NCBI GenBank assembly: GCA_944389095.1 | Contig: CALXLC010000011.1 | Coordinates: 1-34,825, forward strand | Length of the DNA: 34,825 bases | Source of the DNA: an uncultured Alphaproteobacteria bacterium | Lineage (GTDB): Bacteria; Pseudomonadota; Alphaproteobacteria; RF32; CAG-239 | Direction of reading: 5' to 3' | Shown here: piece after piece, positions 23,448-31,861 of the stretch | How the letters are laid out: every line of letters starts with the position of its first letter | Position numbering within the stretch: the stretch's first letter is position 1 | Notes under the pieces: generated by a model | The model's input: only the letters and a program-made list of their open reading frames with translations | The model's database searches: none | Told to the model about the DNA's origin: nothing | Position numbers and translations under genes: made by a program

Positions 23448-25868
23448 ATGATGAGCTTGAAAAAAATCGGCGGACTGGCAGCGGCCTTTCTGCTAACCAT
23501 GGGCTTCCTGACCGGAAGCGCTTCGGCGTCTGAGATTGACCTGAATATTCCGTCGCTTGACGTGATGTATACCATTTTCGGGCATGCGGTTTCGGGATCT
23601 CAGATTTTGATGTACGGCATGGTCATCTGTGCGCTGGGTATGATTTTCGGATTTTGGGAATTTCTCAAAATCAGAAAAATGCCGGCACACGAATCTATGC
23701 TGCGGGTTTCCAATACGATTTATGAAACCTGCAAAACCTATATGCGCCAGCAGTCCAAACTGCTGCTTGTTCTGGAGCTGTTTATCGCAGCCTGTATCTT
23801 TTATTATTTCTATTACCTGAACAGCACGCCGATGTCCAAAGTTCTGACCATTCTGATGTGGTCTGTTTTTGGAATCCTGGGATCTTTTGCGGTGGCCTGG
23901 TTCGGAATGAGAATTAATACATATGCCAATTCCAGAACGGCGTTTATGTCGCTGCGCGGCGAGCCGTATCCGGTTATGAGCCTGCCGCTGCGTTCCGGAA
24001 TGTCTATCGGGGTTTTGCTGATTTGCGTTGAATTGGCAATGATGATTACCATTCTGTTGTTTGTTTCCCGCGAAAACGCGGGTGCCTGCTTTATCGGCTT
24101 TGCCATCGGCGAATCGCTGGGCGCTTCGGCTTTGCGTATTTGCGGCGGTATTTTTACCAAGATTGCCGATATCGGTGCCGATTTGATGAAAATCATTTTT
24201 AAGATTGATGAGGACGATGCCCGTAATCCGGGGGTGATTGCCGATTGTACCGGCGACAATGCCGGCGACTCCGTCGGTCCGACCGCCGACGGGTTTGAAA
24301 CCTACGGCGTGACCGGTGTGGCACTTATCAGCTTTATTGTTTTGGGCGCGGGGATGATGTATGCGCCGAACGGAGAGCTGGCTCTGATTGAGGGCGGAGT
24401 TGATTTGCAGGCCCGTCTGATTGTGTGGATTTTTGCCATGCGGCTTTTGATGATTGTTACTTCAATCGTTGCTTACTGGCTCAATGCCAAGGCTTCTGCT
24501 GCTATTTTCGGCAAAAAGAAATCGTTTAATTTTGAAACGCCTCTGACTTCCTTAATCTGGCTGACCTCTCTGATTTCAATCGCGGTTACCTTCGGTGTTT
24601 CGTATCTGATGATTGGTGAAATCGGTGATTTGTGGTGGAAACTTTCGATTATCATTTCCTGCGGTACGTTGGCCGCGGCTTTGATTCCGGAGTTTACCAA
24701 AATCTTTACCTCTTCAAAATCCAAGCATGTGGAAGAGATTGTCAACGCCAGCCGAGAAGCCGGTGCTTCCCTGAATATTATTTCGGGTATTGTGGCCGGT
24801 AACTTCTCCGCTTTTTGGCAGGGACTGGTTATGGTCGGCTTGATGGCGGTTGCTTTCTTTACGGCTCGGACCGGTCTGGATGCCTATATGGTTTATCCGA
24901 CAGTGTTTGCTTTCGGTTTGGTGGCGTTCGGTATGCTTGGCATGGGGCCGGTGACGATTGCCGTTGACAGCTATGGTCCGGTTACCGACAATGCCCAGTC
25001 CGTTTTTGAACTCTCTCAGATTGAAAACATTAAAGGCATTAAGAAAGAAATTGAGAAAGATTACGGGTTTAAGCCTGATTTTGAAGGCGGAAAGCATTAT
25101 CTGGAAGAAAATGACAGCGCCGGAAATACTTTTAAGGCCACAGCCAAGCCGGTGTTAATCGGTACGGCGGTTATCGGCGCGACAACCATGATTTTCTCAA
25201 TCATTCTGCTGTTGAAGCTTCAACTTAACCTGCTGGCTCCGGAAGTGCTGTTCGGCATTATTCTCGGCGGCGCGGTTATCTACTGGTTTTCCGGTGCTTC
25301 AATGCAGGCGGTTTCCACCGGTGCTTATCGTGCGGTTAATTATATCAAGAAGCACATTAAGCTGAATACTTCCAAAGCCGCCTCGGTCGAGGACAGCAAA
25401 AAGGTGGTTCAAATTTGCACGCTGTATGCGCAGAAGGGCATGTTTAACATTTTTATCGTTATCTTCTCGTTTACGATAGCGTTTGCCTGTTTTGATCCGA
25501 GTCTGTTTGCCAGTTATCTGATTTCGATTGCCGTTTTCGGTCTGTTTCAGGCGCTGTATATGGCGAATGCCGGCGGCGCATGGGATAACTCCAAAAAAGT
25601 GGTCGAAGTCGATTTGAATGAAAAAGGCACGCCGTTGCATGATGCCGCGGTTGTCGGTGATACGGTCGGAGATCCGTATAAGGATACTTCTTCCGTGGCG
25701 CTGAACCCGATTATCAAATTTACCACTTTGTTCGGTTTGCTGGCCGTTGAAATGGCCGTGGCCGCTCCGAAGTGTGTTTCGTTTGGTTTGGGAATAGCCT
25801 TTTTCCTGTTGGGATTGATTTTCGTCTGGAGATCTTTCTATCGGATGAGAATTGAGCCGATGCAGTAA
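23448..25868 (+). CDS. hppA: Ion-pumping membrane pyrophosphatase, divergent type
   Basis: 806 residues. Hydrolyses pyrophosphate and drives H+ or Na+ across the inner membrane. About 16 membrane segments. Substrate motifs are intact: G-G-I-F-T-K-I-A-D-I-G-A-D near 234-246, E-D-D-A-R-N-P-G-V-I-A-D near 254-265 with D-N-A-G-D after, then G-G-A-W-D-N-S-K-K near 709 and V-V-G-D-T-V-G-D-P-Y-K-D-T-S near 734. It is longer than common enzymes (about 650-700) and starts with a signal-like segment. G-P-T-A-D-G-F-E replaces the usual G-M-x-A-D-L-x-E. K563 in N-T-F-K-A is the lysine that gives potassium independence. Start follows AAGGGA by eight bases. Confidence 0.92.
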   Translation: MMSLKKIGGLAAAFLLTMGFLTGSASASEIDLNIPSLDVMYTIFGHAVSGSQILMYGMVICALGMIFGFWEFLKIRKMPAHESMLRVSNTIYETCKTYMRQQSKLLLVLELFIAACIFYYFYYLNSTPMSKVLTILMWSVFGILGSFAVAWFGMRINTYANSRTAFMSLRGEPYPVMSLPLRSGMSIGVLLICVELAMMITILLFVSRENAGACFIGFAIGESLGASALRICGGIFTKIADIGADLMKIIFKIDEDDARNPGVIADCTGDNAGDSVGPTADGFETYGVTGVALISFIVLGAGMMYAPNGELALIEGGVDLQARLIVWIFAMRLLMIVTSIVAYWLNAKASAAIFGKKKSFNFETPLTSLIWLTSLISIAVTFGVSYLMIGEIGDLWWKLSIIISCGTLAAALIPEFTKIFTSSKSKHVEEIVNASREAGASLNIISGIVAGNFSAFWQGLVMVGLMAVAFFTARTGLDAYMVYPTVFAFGLVAFGMLGMGPVTIAVDSYGPVTDNAQSVFELSQIENIKGIKKEIEKDYGFKPDFEGGKHYLEENDSAGNTFKATAKPVLIGTAVIGATTMIFSIILLLKLQLNLLAPEVLFGIILGGAVIYWFSGASMQAVSTGAYRAVNYIKKHIKLNTSKAASVEDSKKVVQICTLYAQKGMFNIFIVIFSFTIAFACFDPSLFASYLISIAVFGLFQALYMANAGGAWDNSKKVVEVDLNEKGTPLHDAAVVGDTVGDPYKDTSSVALNPIIKFTTLFGLLAVEMAVAAPKCVSFGLGIAFFLLGLIFVWRSFYRMRIEPMQ

Positions 25869-25885
25869 ATAACGGCGGTTCGCAC

Positions 25886-25920
25886 GAAAAGGGAAGAATT
25901 TTTTTCTTCCCTTTTCTTTT
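25886..25920 (+). terminator. Terminator after the pyrophosphatase gene
   Basis: GAAAAGGGAAGAA (25886-25898) and TTCTTCCCTTTTC (25904-25916), 13 perfect pairs, loop of five T, then TTTT. Confidence 0.9.
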
Positions 25921-25981
25921 GTCAAAACAAATAGTTAAAATCATTTTGAAATACGGTGTTTGCAAAGATGTTTTTTTGTGC

Positions 25982-26009
25982 TTGACAAAAAAAATCAGAG
26001 GATTATACC
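25982..26009 (+). promoter_or_regulatory. Promoter of the gene at 26124
   Basis: TTGACA (25982-25987), 16-base spacer, TATACC (26004-26009). The leader would be about 108 bases. It holds the short inverted repeats TTATG-C-CATAA (26010-26020) and ACATT-TAT-AATGT, and the stem GAAAG/CTTTC flanked by CCGG/CCGG. Confidence 0.6.
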
Positions 26010-26123
26010 TTATGCCATAACATTTATAATGTATAACTTATTTTGTGAAATATTAACCCGGTTTGAAAGATAATTACTTTCCCTAAGGCCGGATATTTAC
26101 TAATTTTTTAATTTTTTATAATT

Positions 26124-27074
26124 ATGGAACAGAAAACAAGAAGAAGTTTGGAAGAAACTTCACATGTGAAAAGACAACGTGTGGCAACCGAAGCACTGTA
26201 TTATGCAGCTGCAAACAACAACATTCCGATTTGTACGGGGGCAGTTGCCGAGCCTCGTCGTTTGACAATGGATATGGGGCACGGTATGAGACAGGGATTT
26301 TGGGTTTATCAAATTCCTTCGTCAGACAGAACATCTTTGCTGACTTTTGATATGGTTACCGGAGAGGTGCATATTTTTCCGTACGATGCTGACAAACAGA
26401 TGACGGAGTTGCCGGTTGTTCAAAGAATGCCGTTGGCTAATCCTGAGACAAACTGTGCGCTATTTGACGGGTATTTTCGCCCCAGACGCTGGTATGTCTT
26501 AGAACCGTATTTGGTTGCGGGAGATTTGTTTGACGCACAGCGTAAGAGAACGAAACTGTTGCAGAAGTTTGCCGATGAAGCCGGGATTGAATATACGGAT
26601 GATCATCGTGCCAAACTGGCTGAAGTAGGTGGTCAAACTTGCTGGTCTTTGTATATCAGGGATAACAAATATGTTGTTTGCTATCTTGACGGAGAGACGT
26701 TTGAAGTTGTCGACAAGGCGTCTGTCTGGGTATTACAGCAGCGGGTTGCAGATCGGAAAATTCGTGATTATGCGAAGAAATGGCATCTTAAATCTTCTGA
26801 ATCAAAGCCGTTGATTGCCAAATATAAAGGCGTTGACAGCTGGGTGTTGTTTTGTACAAAAGACGGACAAGAGGGGTTTATTGTTTGCCCAATTCGTCCG
26901 GAGTGTGGCATGACACATGTGGCATACAATGATAAGGATTTGGTATTTTGGAGTGATTTCTCCAAATATCAGGAAAAATCCTGCAGCTTTAGCTATGAAA
27001 TAGGCGAGCTGTATTTCAGAGGCGTATCATGGCTTGAATTTGAGGCTATGGATGTTGTCATTGTAAAGCAGTAA
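26124..27074 (+). CDS. Unrecognised 316-residue protein
   Basis: 316 residues, no signal peptide or membrane helix. I do not recognise a family. It is rich in aromatic residues and beta-strand patterns. Three similar stretches may be repeats: F-W-V-Y-Q-I-P-S-S-D (about 53-62), C-W-S-L-Y-I-R-D-N-K (about 173-182) and S-W-V-L-F-C-T-K-D-G (about 239-248), each an aromatic strand, a charged turn and another strand. Between the first two lies a helical, Lys-rich segment. No Shine-Dalgarno sequence: the ATG follows only A and T. It has its own promoter and terminator, so it stands alone. Confidence 0.75.
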   Translation: MEQKTRRSLEETSHVKRQRVATEALYYAAANNNIPICTGAVAEPRRLTMDMGHGMRQGFWVYQIPSSDRTSLLTFDMVTGEVHIFPYDADKQMTELPVVQRMPLANPETNCALFDGYFRPRRWYVLEPYLVAGDLFDAQRKRTKLLQKFADEAGIEYTDDHRAKLAEVGGQTCWSLYIRDNKYVVCYLDGETFEVVDKASVWVLQQRVADRKIRDYAKKWHLKSSESKPLIAKYKGVDSWVLFCTKDGQEGFIVCPIRPECGMTHVAYNDKDLVFWSDFSKYQEKSCSFSYEIGELYFRGVSWLEFEAMDVVIVKQ

Positions 27075-27092
27075 TCTAAGCTTTGTGAAGGA

Positions 27093-27126
27093 GAGGTTCT
27101 AACGGTGGTTAGAACCTCTTTTTTTT
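27093..27126 (+). terminator. Terminator after the gene at 26124
   Basis: GAGGTTCTAAC (27093-27103), loop GGTG, GTTAGAACCTC (27108-27118), 11 perfect pairs, followed by eight T. Confidence 0.95.
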
Positions 27127-27138
27127 GTCAAAAAATGC

Positions 27139-27167
27139 TTGACAAAGATAAAAAAACAGAGTATTTA
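27139..27167 (+). promoter_or_regulatory. Promoter with no gene downstream
   Basis: TTGACA (27139-27144), exact 17-base spacer, TATTTA (27162-27167). No plus-strand coding sequence follows up to the convergent gene at 27475, so it may drive a small RNA. Confidence 0.6.
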
Positions 27168-27174
27168 AGTGCTC

Positions 27175-27304
27175 GATTTTGAATTAGTATATTAATAATT
27201 TTACATAATTTTGGGTTTTGAATTTCCGGCTTTTTTTATAATAATTCTCTTTAGCTATAGCCGGGTGGCTCCATTTTAGTTGTGAAACCGGAATGGAGTT
27301 TTTC
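27175..27304 (+). ncRNA. Candidate small RNA
   Basis: Region of about 130 bases between a good promoter and a terminator-like hairpin. Internal stem CCGGCT (27226-27231) with AGCCGG (27259-27264); final stem CTCCATT (27269-27275) with AATGGAG (27292-27298), followed by TTTTT. No match to tmRNA, 6S, 4.5S or RNase P RNA was seen. The call rests only on the signals. Confidence 0.4.
27269..27304 (+). terminator. Terminator-like hairpin of the candidate small RNA
   Basis: CTCCATT/AATGGAG, seven pairs, 16-base loop with a small GTT/AAC stem inside, T run 27299-27303. Confidence 0.55.
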
Positions 27305-27444
27305 AGAAAAGACTTTTAGTTTCTTGTTCCATAAGATAATTGTTTGTATTTCGTTGTGAAATGCAGTGCAAACGTTTTTATGAAAGAACAGTACAGAGCC
27401 CTGCTGAGAAGCACGGCCGTTGAATTTTAACCACATATCAAGGA
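27305..27444. other. Non-coding stretch before a second terminator
   Basis: No credible plus-strand gene. A 61-codon minus-strand frame (27436-27251) with a possible GGAAGG ribosome site overlaps this and the candidate RNA, but its protein resembles nothing known. Confidence 0.5.
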
Positions 27445-27476
27445 CCTTCCGGATTTTGAAAACCGGAAGGTTTTTT
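27445..27476 (+). terminator. Plus-strand terminator abutting the CDF gene
   Basis: CCTTCCGG (27445-27452) and CCGGAAGG (27463-27470), eight perfect pairs, with six T at 27471-27476 that run into the stop codon of the convergent gene. T run only on the plus strand. Confidence 0.8.
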
Positions 27477-28416
27477 AATAGTTTTTTTCGAGCGGGCAGC
27501 TGCCGTCAATCTGATGGTCCAGGCGGTTTTCCCGAAGTCCCGCCGGGTCCTGGTGAATAATAATTTGGGCCGCAGGGTATGCCTGACGCAGTTTTTCTTC
27601 TACATTGTCTCCGTATTTATGTGCCTGATTCAGTGTAAGGTTTCCATCCATTTCCAGGTGGAGTTCTATCATATATGAACCACCCAAGTCACGGGTGCGC
27701 AAATCATGCATGCCGAGGATGTGGTCGCAGGAGAGGGCAATTTTGCGAATATTGTCGCGAATTTCGTCGTCTAATTCCTTGTCAAGAAGAAGGGCCAGGG
27801 CTTCTTTGGCCAGTTTGTAGGCATTAATTAACAGGTAGGCGGAAATAATGCAGGCGGTCAGCGTGTCAAACCAGACCGTTCCGAAAAATTTGACGATTAA
27901 CAAGGTAAAAATGATGGACAGGTTGCTGATGACGTCAACAGCATAATGCGCCGCATCAGCATGGATTGCCTGGGAGCGGGTGAGACGGGCGACGCGCTTT
28001 TGGTACCAAATCAGGCAGATGGTCAGCAACAGGCTGACTATCATGACCATCAGACCGATACCTGTTTCTGTCAGCGGCCGGGGAACAATCAGGCGATGGA
28101 TGCCGTCGTAAAGAATAAAAATGCCTGAGCCGGCAATAAAGGCCGTTTGAATCAGGGCGCTGAGCGCTTCGGCTTTTCCGTGTCCGTAACGATGTTCGGC
28201 GTCTGCCGGACGTGACGAATACCGTACGGCAAAAAAGGTGATTGACGAGGCAAACAAGTCGGCCAGGCTGTCGACCATCGACGATAAAACCGAGAGGGAC
28301 GCCGTATAGAAAACGCCGGTAGTTTTGATGATAATCAGCGTTGCGGCCAAGCCGATGCTGGCGGCGGCGGCCCTTTTTTTTAAGCGGTTAGTCTGTTCGG
28401 CTGTCAAAGAGGGCAT
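27475..28416 (-). CDS. fieF: Cation diffusion facilitator, FieF/YiiP type
   Basis: 313 residues from ATG 28416 (an in-frame TTG at 28422 has better spacing from AAGGA and is possible). Exports divalent metals such as Zn, Fe or Mn in exchange for protons, as a dimer in the inner membrane. Six membrane segments. The metal site residues are D49 and D53 in S-S-M-V-D-S-L-A-D-L and H157 and D161 in A-H-Y-A-V-D. H-R-Y-G-H-G-K-A-E-A-L links helices 2 and 3 as in FieF. The C-terminal ferredoxin-like domain has D-L-R-T-R and H-L-E-M-D-G. It overlaps the end of the Gld fusion gene and is the last gene of that operon. Exact metal unknown. Confidence 0.9.
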   Translation of the reverse strand: MPSLTAEQTNRLKKRAAAASIGLAATLIIIKTTGVFYTASLSVLSSMVDSLADLFASSITFFAVRYSSRPADAEHRYGHGKAEALSALIQTAFIAGSGIFILYDGIHRLIVPRPLTETGIGLMVMIVSLLLTICLIWYQKRVARLTRSQAIHADAAHYAVDVISNLSIIFTLLIVKFFGTVWFDTLTACIISAYLLINAYKLAKEALALLLDKELDDEIRDNIRKIALSCDHILGMHDLRTRDLGGSYMIELHLEMDGNLTLNQAHKYGDNVEEKLRQAYPAAQIIIHQDPAGLRENRLDHQIDGSCPLEKNY

Positions 28417-31400
28417 TGTCAATTTTTTTCAAATCCTTATCTGTTATGGCATAAAAGATGTTTTTGACGTAGTCGGCAAATAAGGTGAGGTTGGCATTGC
28501 TGTTTGCCGACAGTGCAAAGTTGTAATGCAAATACGGTTGCCCGTCAACGCGATAAAAGCCGATTTCAACACGGTTGCCGCCTTCAAAATCGATTTTTAA
28601 CGTTTTATCCGGGTGAATAAGTTCCGAAAAGTTAACGGCCTTGTCAAGACGGGTATTGAGCATTACTTTGGCCAGATTGGCGAGCGTGTCGGTGTCTTCG
28701 TCACCCTGAGCGGAGGCCAGCCTGCCAAACCGCAGATTCCAGACAGTGCTGTATGTCCAGTCTCCGGGGTTCAGCGACAAATCAATTAAATCAAGGCTGA
28801 CCAGCCATACCTGAAATTGCTGGTCAAATTTGATGTAGGCTCCTCTGGCGCCCCGTCCCAAATCAACATCGTAGTTTCCGACATCAAAAGAGGTCAGCAG
28901 CCGTCCTTTGTCGCCGCTCAGTTCAATCCGGACCGCTTTGGAACCGGGTGTTCCGGGCGGCGTTAATCCGAACAGGGACAATTTGCTCAAATCGGATGAT
29001 TTTTTCTCGTAATAAGAGGCTTCCAGCAGCGCGCTGAGAAAGCTGCGAATGCGTTCCTGATAGACTAAAAATCCCGGCGCTTCCCGGAGCTTCCAAAGGC
29101 CGTCTTGGAGCGTGAAATGCAGCGTCTGTTCGTTATTGCGCAAGGTTATGGCACGGATATCGTTAATCTGTCCGGCCAGTTTGGAAAAGACAGCTTTCCC
29201 TTCATAGTCAGGGGCGCCGGAAAGATAATTGTCCAGCCGCGCAGACAAACTGCCAAGCAGCAGTAAAGTCAGAGATATTCCGCCTATCAGGGCAAAGCGC
29301 CGGTCAACTTTCAGACGCGGGGAGACGGTTTGCGGGTGTCTGAAAGCGGTTTTGTAAAACATAAACAGCAATCCCAGAAGAATAAGCAGAGGCAAGGCGT
29401 AAATGTTGATGAATTTAACCCAGGCGGCGGTTTTCCTGATATCGGCATTTAATTCTTTGCGGATGTTGAACAGCTCTTGCCGCTGCGTATCCATTGTTCG
29501 GCGGATGCCGGCGATGACGGCAAGTTCGTCCGGCGTAAAAGTTCGTCGTTCTTCAAAATTCTTTTTGTTCCAGATTTCTTGAAGGCCCAGTTTGGTTTTT
29601 TCAATGTTGTCGAAAATGTCTTTTTCTTTTATTTTAAACTCACGGAGTGCCTGTTTGCGCCGGTTTTCCAGGTCTTCAAAGGTGCGCGAACGGATGCTTT
29701 TGCCGCGCAGACCGGTCAGCGTGTCATCGCCGAGCAGGGTATCCAGCGCATTGAAAACAAAGTTGGCATTATCAAGAATCGGAACAGAGTAGTTGTTTTC
29801 CAGAATGGTTTGGTGGATTGTCCAAAAGCTGTCATAAAGTAAGTCGCTGTCGCCGACAACAATCAGGTCATAAGGTTTTTGGCGATTTTTGCTAATGACC
29901 CGGGCGGCAATGTATTTGGGGTTGGCATCTTTTTCAAAGTGGCGCAGGATTTCGGCCGGGTGTATTGCATTATAAACAACATCGGCAGTCATCAGCTGGG
30001 AATTGTCCCCGGCCTCAAGAAGGGGGATAAAGTAGTTTTCCGCATTCGGCAGCGGGGTGAAAACCGAAGCGGAGGTCAGCATCATTTTTTTGAGCAACGA
30101 AGTGGTTTTAAAATCACGGTTAAAGCCGTTTCCGGTGATGTAAAACTGGATAAGGTCCTGCGTGAAATTCGGATTGCTTTTGTAGTCCAGCGTTGCGTCA
30201 ATGGTTGAGGAGTTGCCCAAATCGGCCACGGCCAGTTTGTCGTGGAATTTGATGCCCCAGCCTTCCGGCAGGTTGCCTAAGTCGGAAGGTTTGAGTTCCT
30301 GGGTGGCAGGGGAAAAAATACGCGGCGCTTCGGCGGCAATATCCATAAACAGCAAAATTTTTCCGCCTTTGTAGCTGAAATCCTGAATTTGTTTCAGCAG
30401 CCGGGGACTCAGCTCCCGGGGATGGGCGATAAGCAGAACGTCGATGTTGCCCAAGTCGGGAGAGGTGTTGTCGATGGTGATGACGTTATAGAATTTTTGA
30501 AGACGCTTGATGATTTCCCATTTGGACGTTACCACGTTTTCGATGATGTCTTCAAACATCGGCAGCGAGGTGATGAGGCCCAGGTTCTTTTTTTGGTGGT
30601 TGAGCAGATAGACGGCTTCGGTCAAATCTTGTTCCAACAGCTCTTTTCTTTCCAGCGGAAAAAAGGAGATGACCTGCCGGCGGTCGGTTTCGTCGGTCAG
30701 CGTCAGTCCAAAATAAGCGTTGGTGTTGCTGTCTATAATCGGCAGCGGTTGCAGGCCGGCGTTCAGAGCCCGGTCTTCTATGTTGCTGAACGGTTCGGGG
30801 TTGTATATCCGAAACGAGAATTTGCCGTCGGAAAGCGCCGCATACTGCTGAAGCATCAGGCGTATCTGGTCAAACATCAGGCGGACTTCCGGGTTGCGCT
30901 GTCCGAGAATGGGCGAATAATAGAGTTTGGCCAGCACCGGTTCGGGGAGCCGTTTCAGAATTTTGCGGGTGGAATCGGTGAGGGTAAATATTTTTTCATC
31001 GGTGAAATCAAAACGAATCCGGCGCAGCAGATTGTTGGCCAGCAGATTAACGCCGCAAAAACCTATCAGCAAGAACGCGAAAATCAAAATGTAATAGCCG
31101 CGACGGTTGGATTTGAGCCAGGCGGTGGTTCCCGAGGTTTTGAAACTGACAATCAAAACCGTGGTGAAGTTGAACAAGATTATCAGCGAGGCAAAAAAGA
31201 CAATATCCCGCGCCTCAATTAAGCCACGGATAATGGTGTCAAAATGGGTCAGAAAGCTGAAAGAGGCAATCATGTCAATGATTGAAAACGGCATGAAACC
31301 GCGGAAAAATCCCAGAACATATTCAACACCGGATAAAAAGAAAATCAAGTTGGCGATGACCGACAAGACCAAAGCGATAACCTGATTTTTGGTCAGGGCG

Positions 31401-31861
31401 GACATGGTCTGGGAAATGGCCAGCATGCAGCCGGCAAGCAAAAAACTGCCAAGATAGCTGATTAAAATTACCGTATTGTCCGGTTGGCCGAGGATGTTGA
31501 CGGTTATCCAAAAAGGAAAAGTCAAAATCAGGGCGACAGCGCAAAACAGCCAGGAGGCCAAAAATTTTCCCCAGACCAGCGCCGTGACGGATACCGGCAT
31601 CGTAATAATCTGGAGGATTGTTTTGGTGCGGAATTCTTCTGCCCAAAGACGCATCGAAATTCCGGGAAGAAACAAAAGATACAGCCAGGGCTGATAAATG
31701 AACATCGGAAGCAAATCTGCCTGGCCGCGGGTCATGAAATGGCCGAAATAAACGGCAAAGGAACCATTTAAAACCAAGAAGCTTATCAGGTAAACATAAG
31801 CCAGCGGAGAGATGAAATAACGGTAAAATTCGTTTTTGACGACTACTGACAATTTATTCAT
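28388..31861 (-). CDS. GldF-GldG-DUF4340 fusion protein of an ABC system
   Basis: 1157 residues in one open frame. Residues about 1-250 are an ABC-2 type permease of the GldF kind with six membrane helices. A helix near 260-280 starts a GldG-like part (ABC_transp_aux/DUF7088), about 285-720, with I-R-F-D-F-T-D-E-K-I-F-T-L-T and L-L-I-A-H-P. A charged coiled coil lies at about 735-810, then helices near 815-840 and 854-873. The last 280 residues are a DUF4340 domain (D-G-L-W-K-L, L-F-G-L-T-P-P-G). In most bacteria these are two or three genes. The upstream ATPase gene overlaps by four bases. The substrate is not known. In Bacteroidetes Gld proteins serve gliding; that role is not implied here. 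Confidence 0.88.
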   Translation of the reverse strand: MNKLSVVVKNEFYRYFISPLAYVYLISFLVLNGSFAVYFGHFMTRGQADLLPMFIYQPWLYLLFLPGISMRLWAEEFRTKTILQIITMPVSVTALVWGKFLASWLFCAVALILTFPFWITVNILGQPDNTVILISYLGSFLLAGCMLAISQTMSALTKNQVIALVLSVIANLIFFLSGVEYVLGFFRGFMPFSIIDMIASFSFLTHFDTIIRGLIEARDIVFFASLIILFNFTTVLIVSFKTSGTTAWLKSNRRGYYILIFAFLLIGFCGVNLLANNLLRRIRFDFTDEKIFTLTDSTRKILKRLPEPVLAKLYYSPILGQRNPEVRLMFDQIRLMLQQYAALSDGKFSFRIYNPEPFSNIEDRALNAGLQPLPIIDSNTNAYFGLTLTDETDRRQVISFFPLERKELLEQDLTEAVYLLNHQKKNLGLITSLPMFEDIIENVVTSKWEIIKRLQKFYNVITIDNTSPDLGNIDVLLIAHPRELSPRLLKQIQDFSYKGGKILLFMDIAAEAPRIFSPATQELKPSDLGNLPEGWGIKFHDKLAVADLGNSSTIDATLDYKSNPNFTQDLIQFYITGNGFNRDFKTTSLLKKMMLTSASVFTPLPNAENYFIPLLEAGDNSQLMTADVVYNAIHPAEILRHFEKDANPKYIAARVISKNRQKPYDLIVVGDSDLLYDSFWTIHQTILENNYSVPILDNANFVFNALDTLLGDDTLTGLRGKSIRSRTFEDLENRRKQALREFKIKEKDIFDNIEKTKLGLQEIWNKKNFEERRTFTPDELAVIAGIRRTMDTQRQELFNIRKELNADIRKTAAWVKFINIYALPLLILLGLLFMFYKTAFRHPQTVSPRLKVDRRFALIGGISLTLLLLGSLSARLDNYLSGAPDYEGKAVFSKLAGQINDIRAITLRNNEQTLHFTLQDGLWKLREAPGFLVYQERIRSFLSALLEASYYEKKSSDLSKLSLFGLTPPGTPGSKAVRIELSGDKGRLLTSFDVGNYDVDLGRGARGAYIKFDQQFQVWLVSLDLIDLSLNPGDWTYSTVWNLRFGRLASAQGDEDTDTLANLAKVMLNTRLDKAVNFSELIHPDKTLKIDFEGGNRVEIGFYRVDGQPYLHYNFALSANSNANLTLFADYVKNIFYAITDKDLKKIDNALFDSRTD

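Noticed and set aside
27251..27436. 61-codon minus-strand frame after fieF with a possible GGAAGG site
   Set aside because: No recognisable protein features; overlaps both plus-strand hairpins. Kept only as a remote possibility.
27168..27474. tmRNA, 6S, signal recognition particle or RNase P RNA
   Set aside because: None of their conserved sequences or tRNA-like ends were found.
30389..31222. 277-codon plus-strand frame
   Set aside because: Antisense shadow of the Gld fusion gene, whose domains and operon context are clear.
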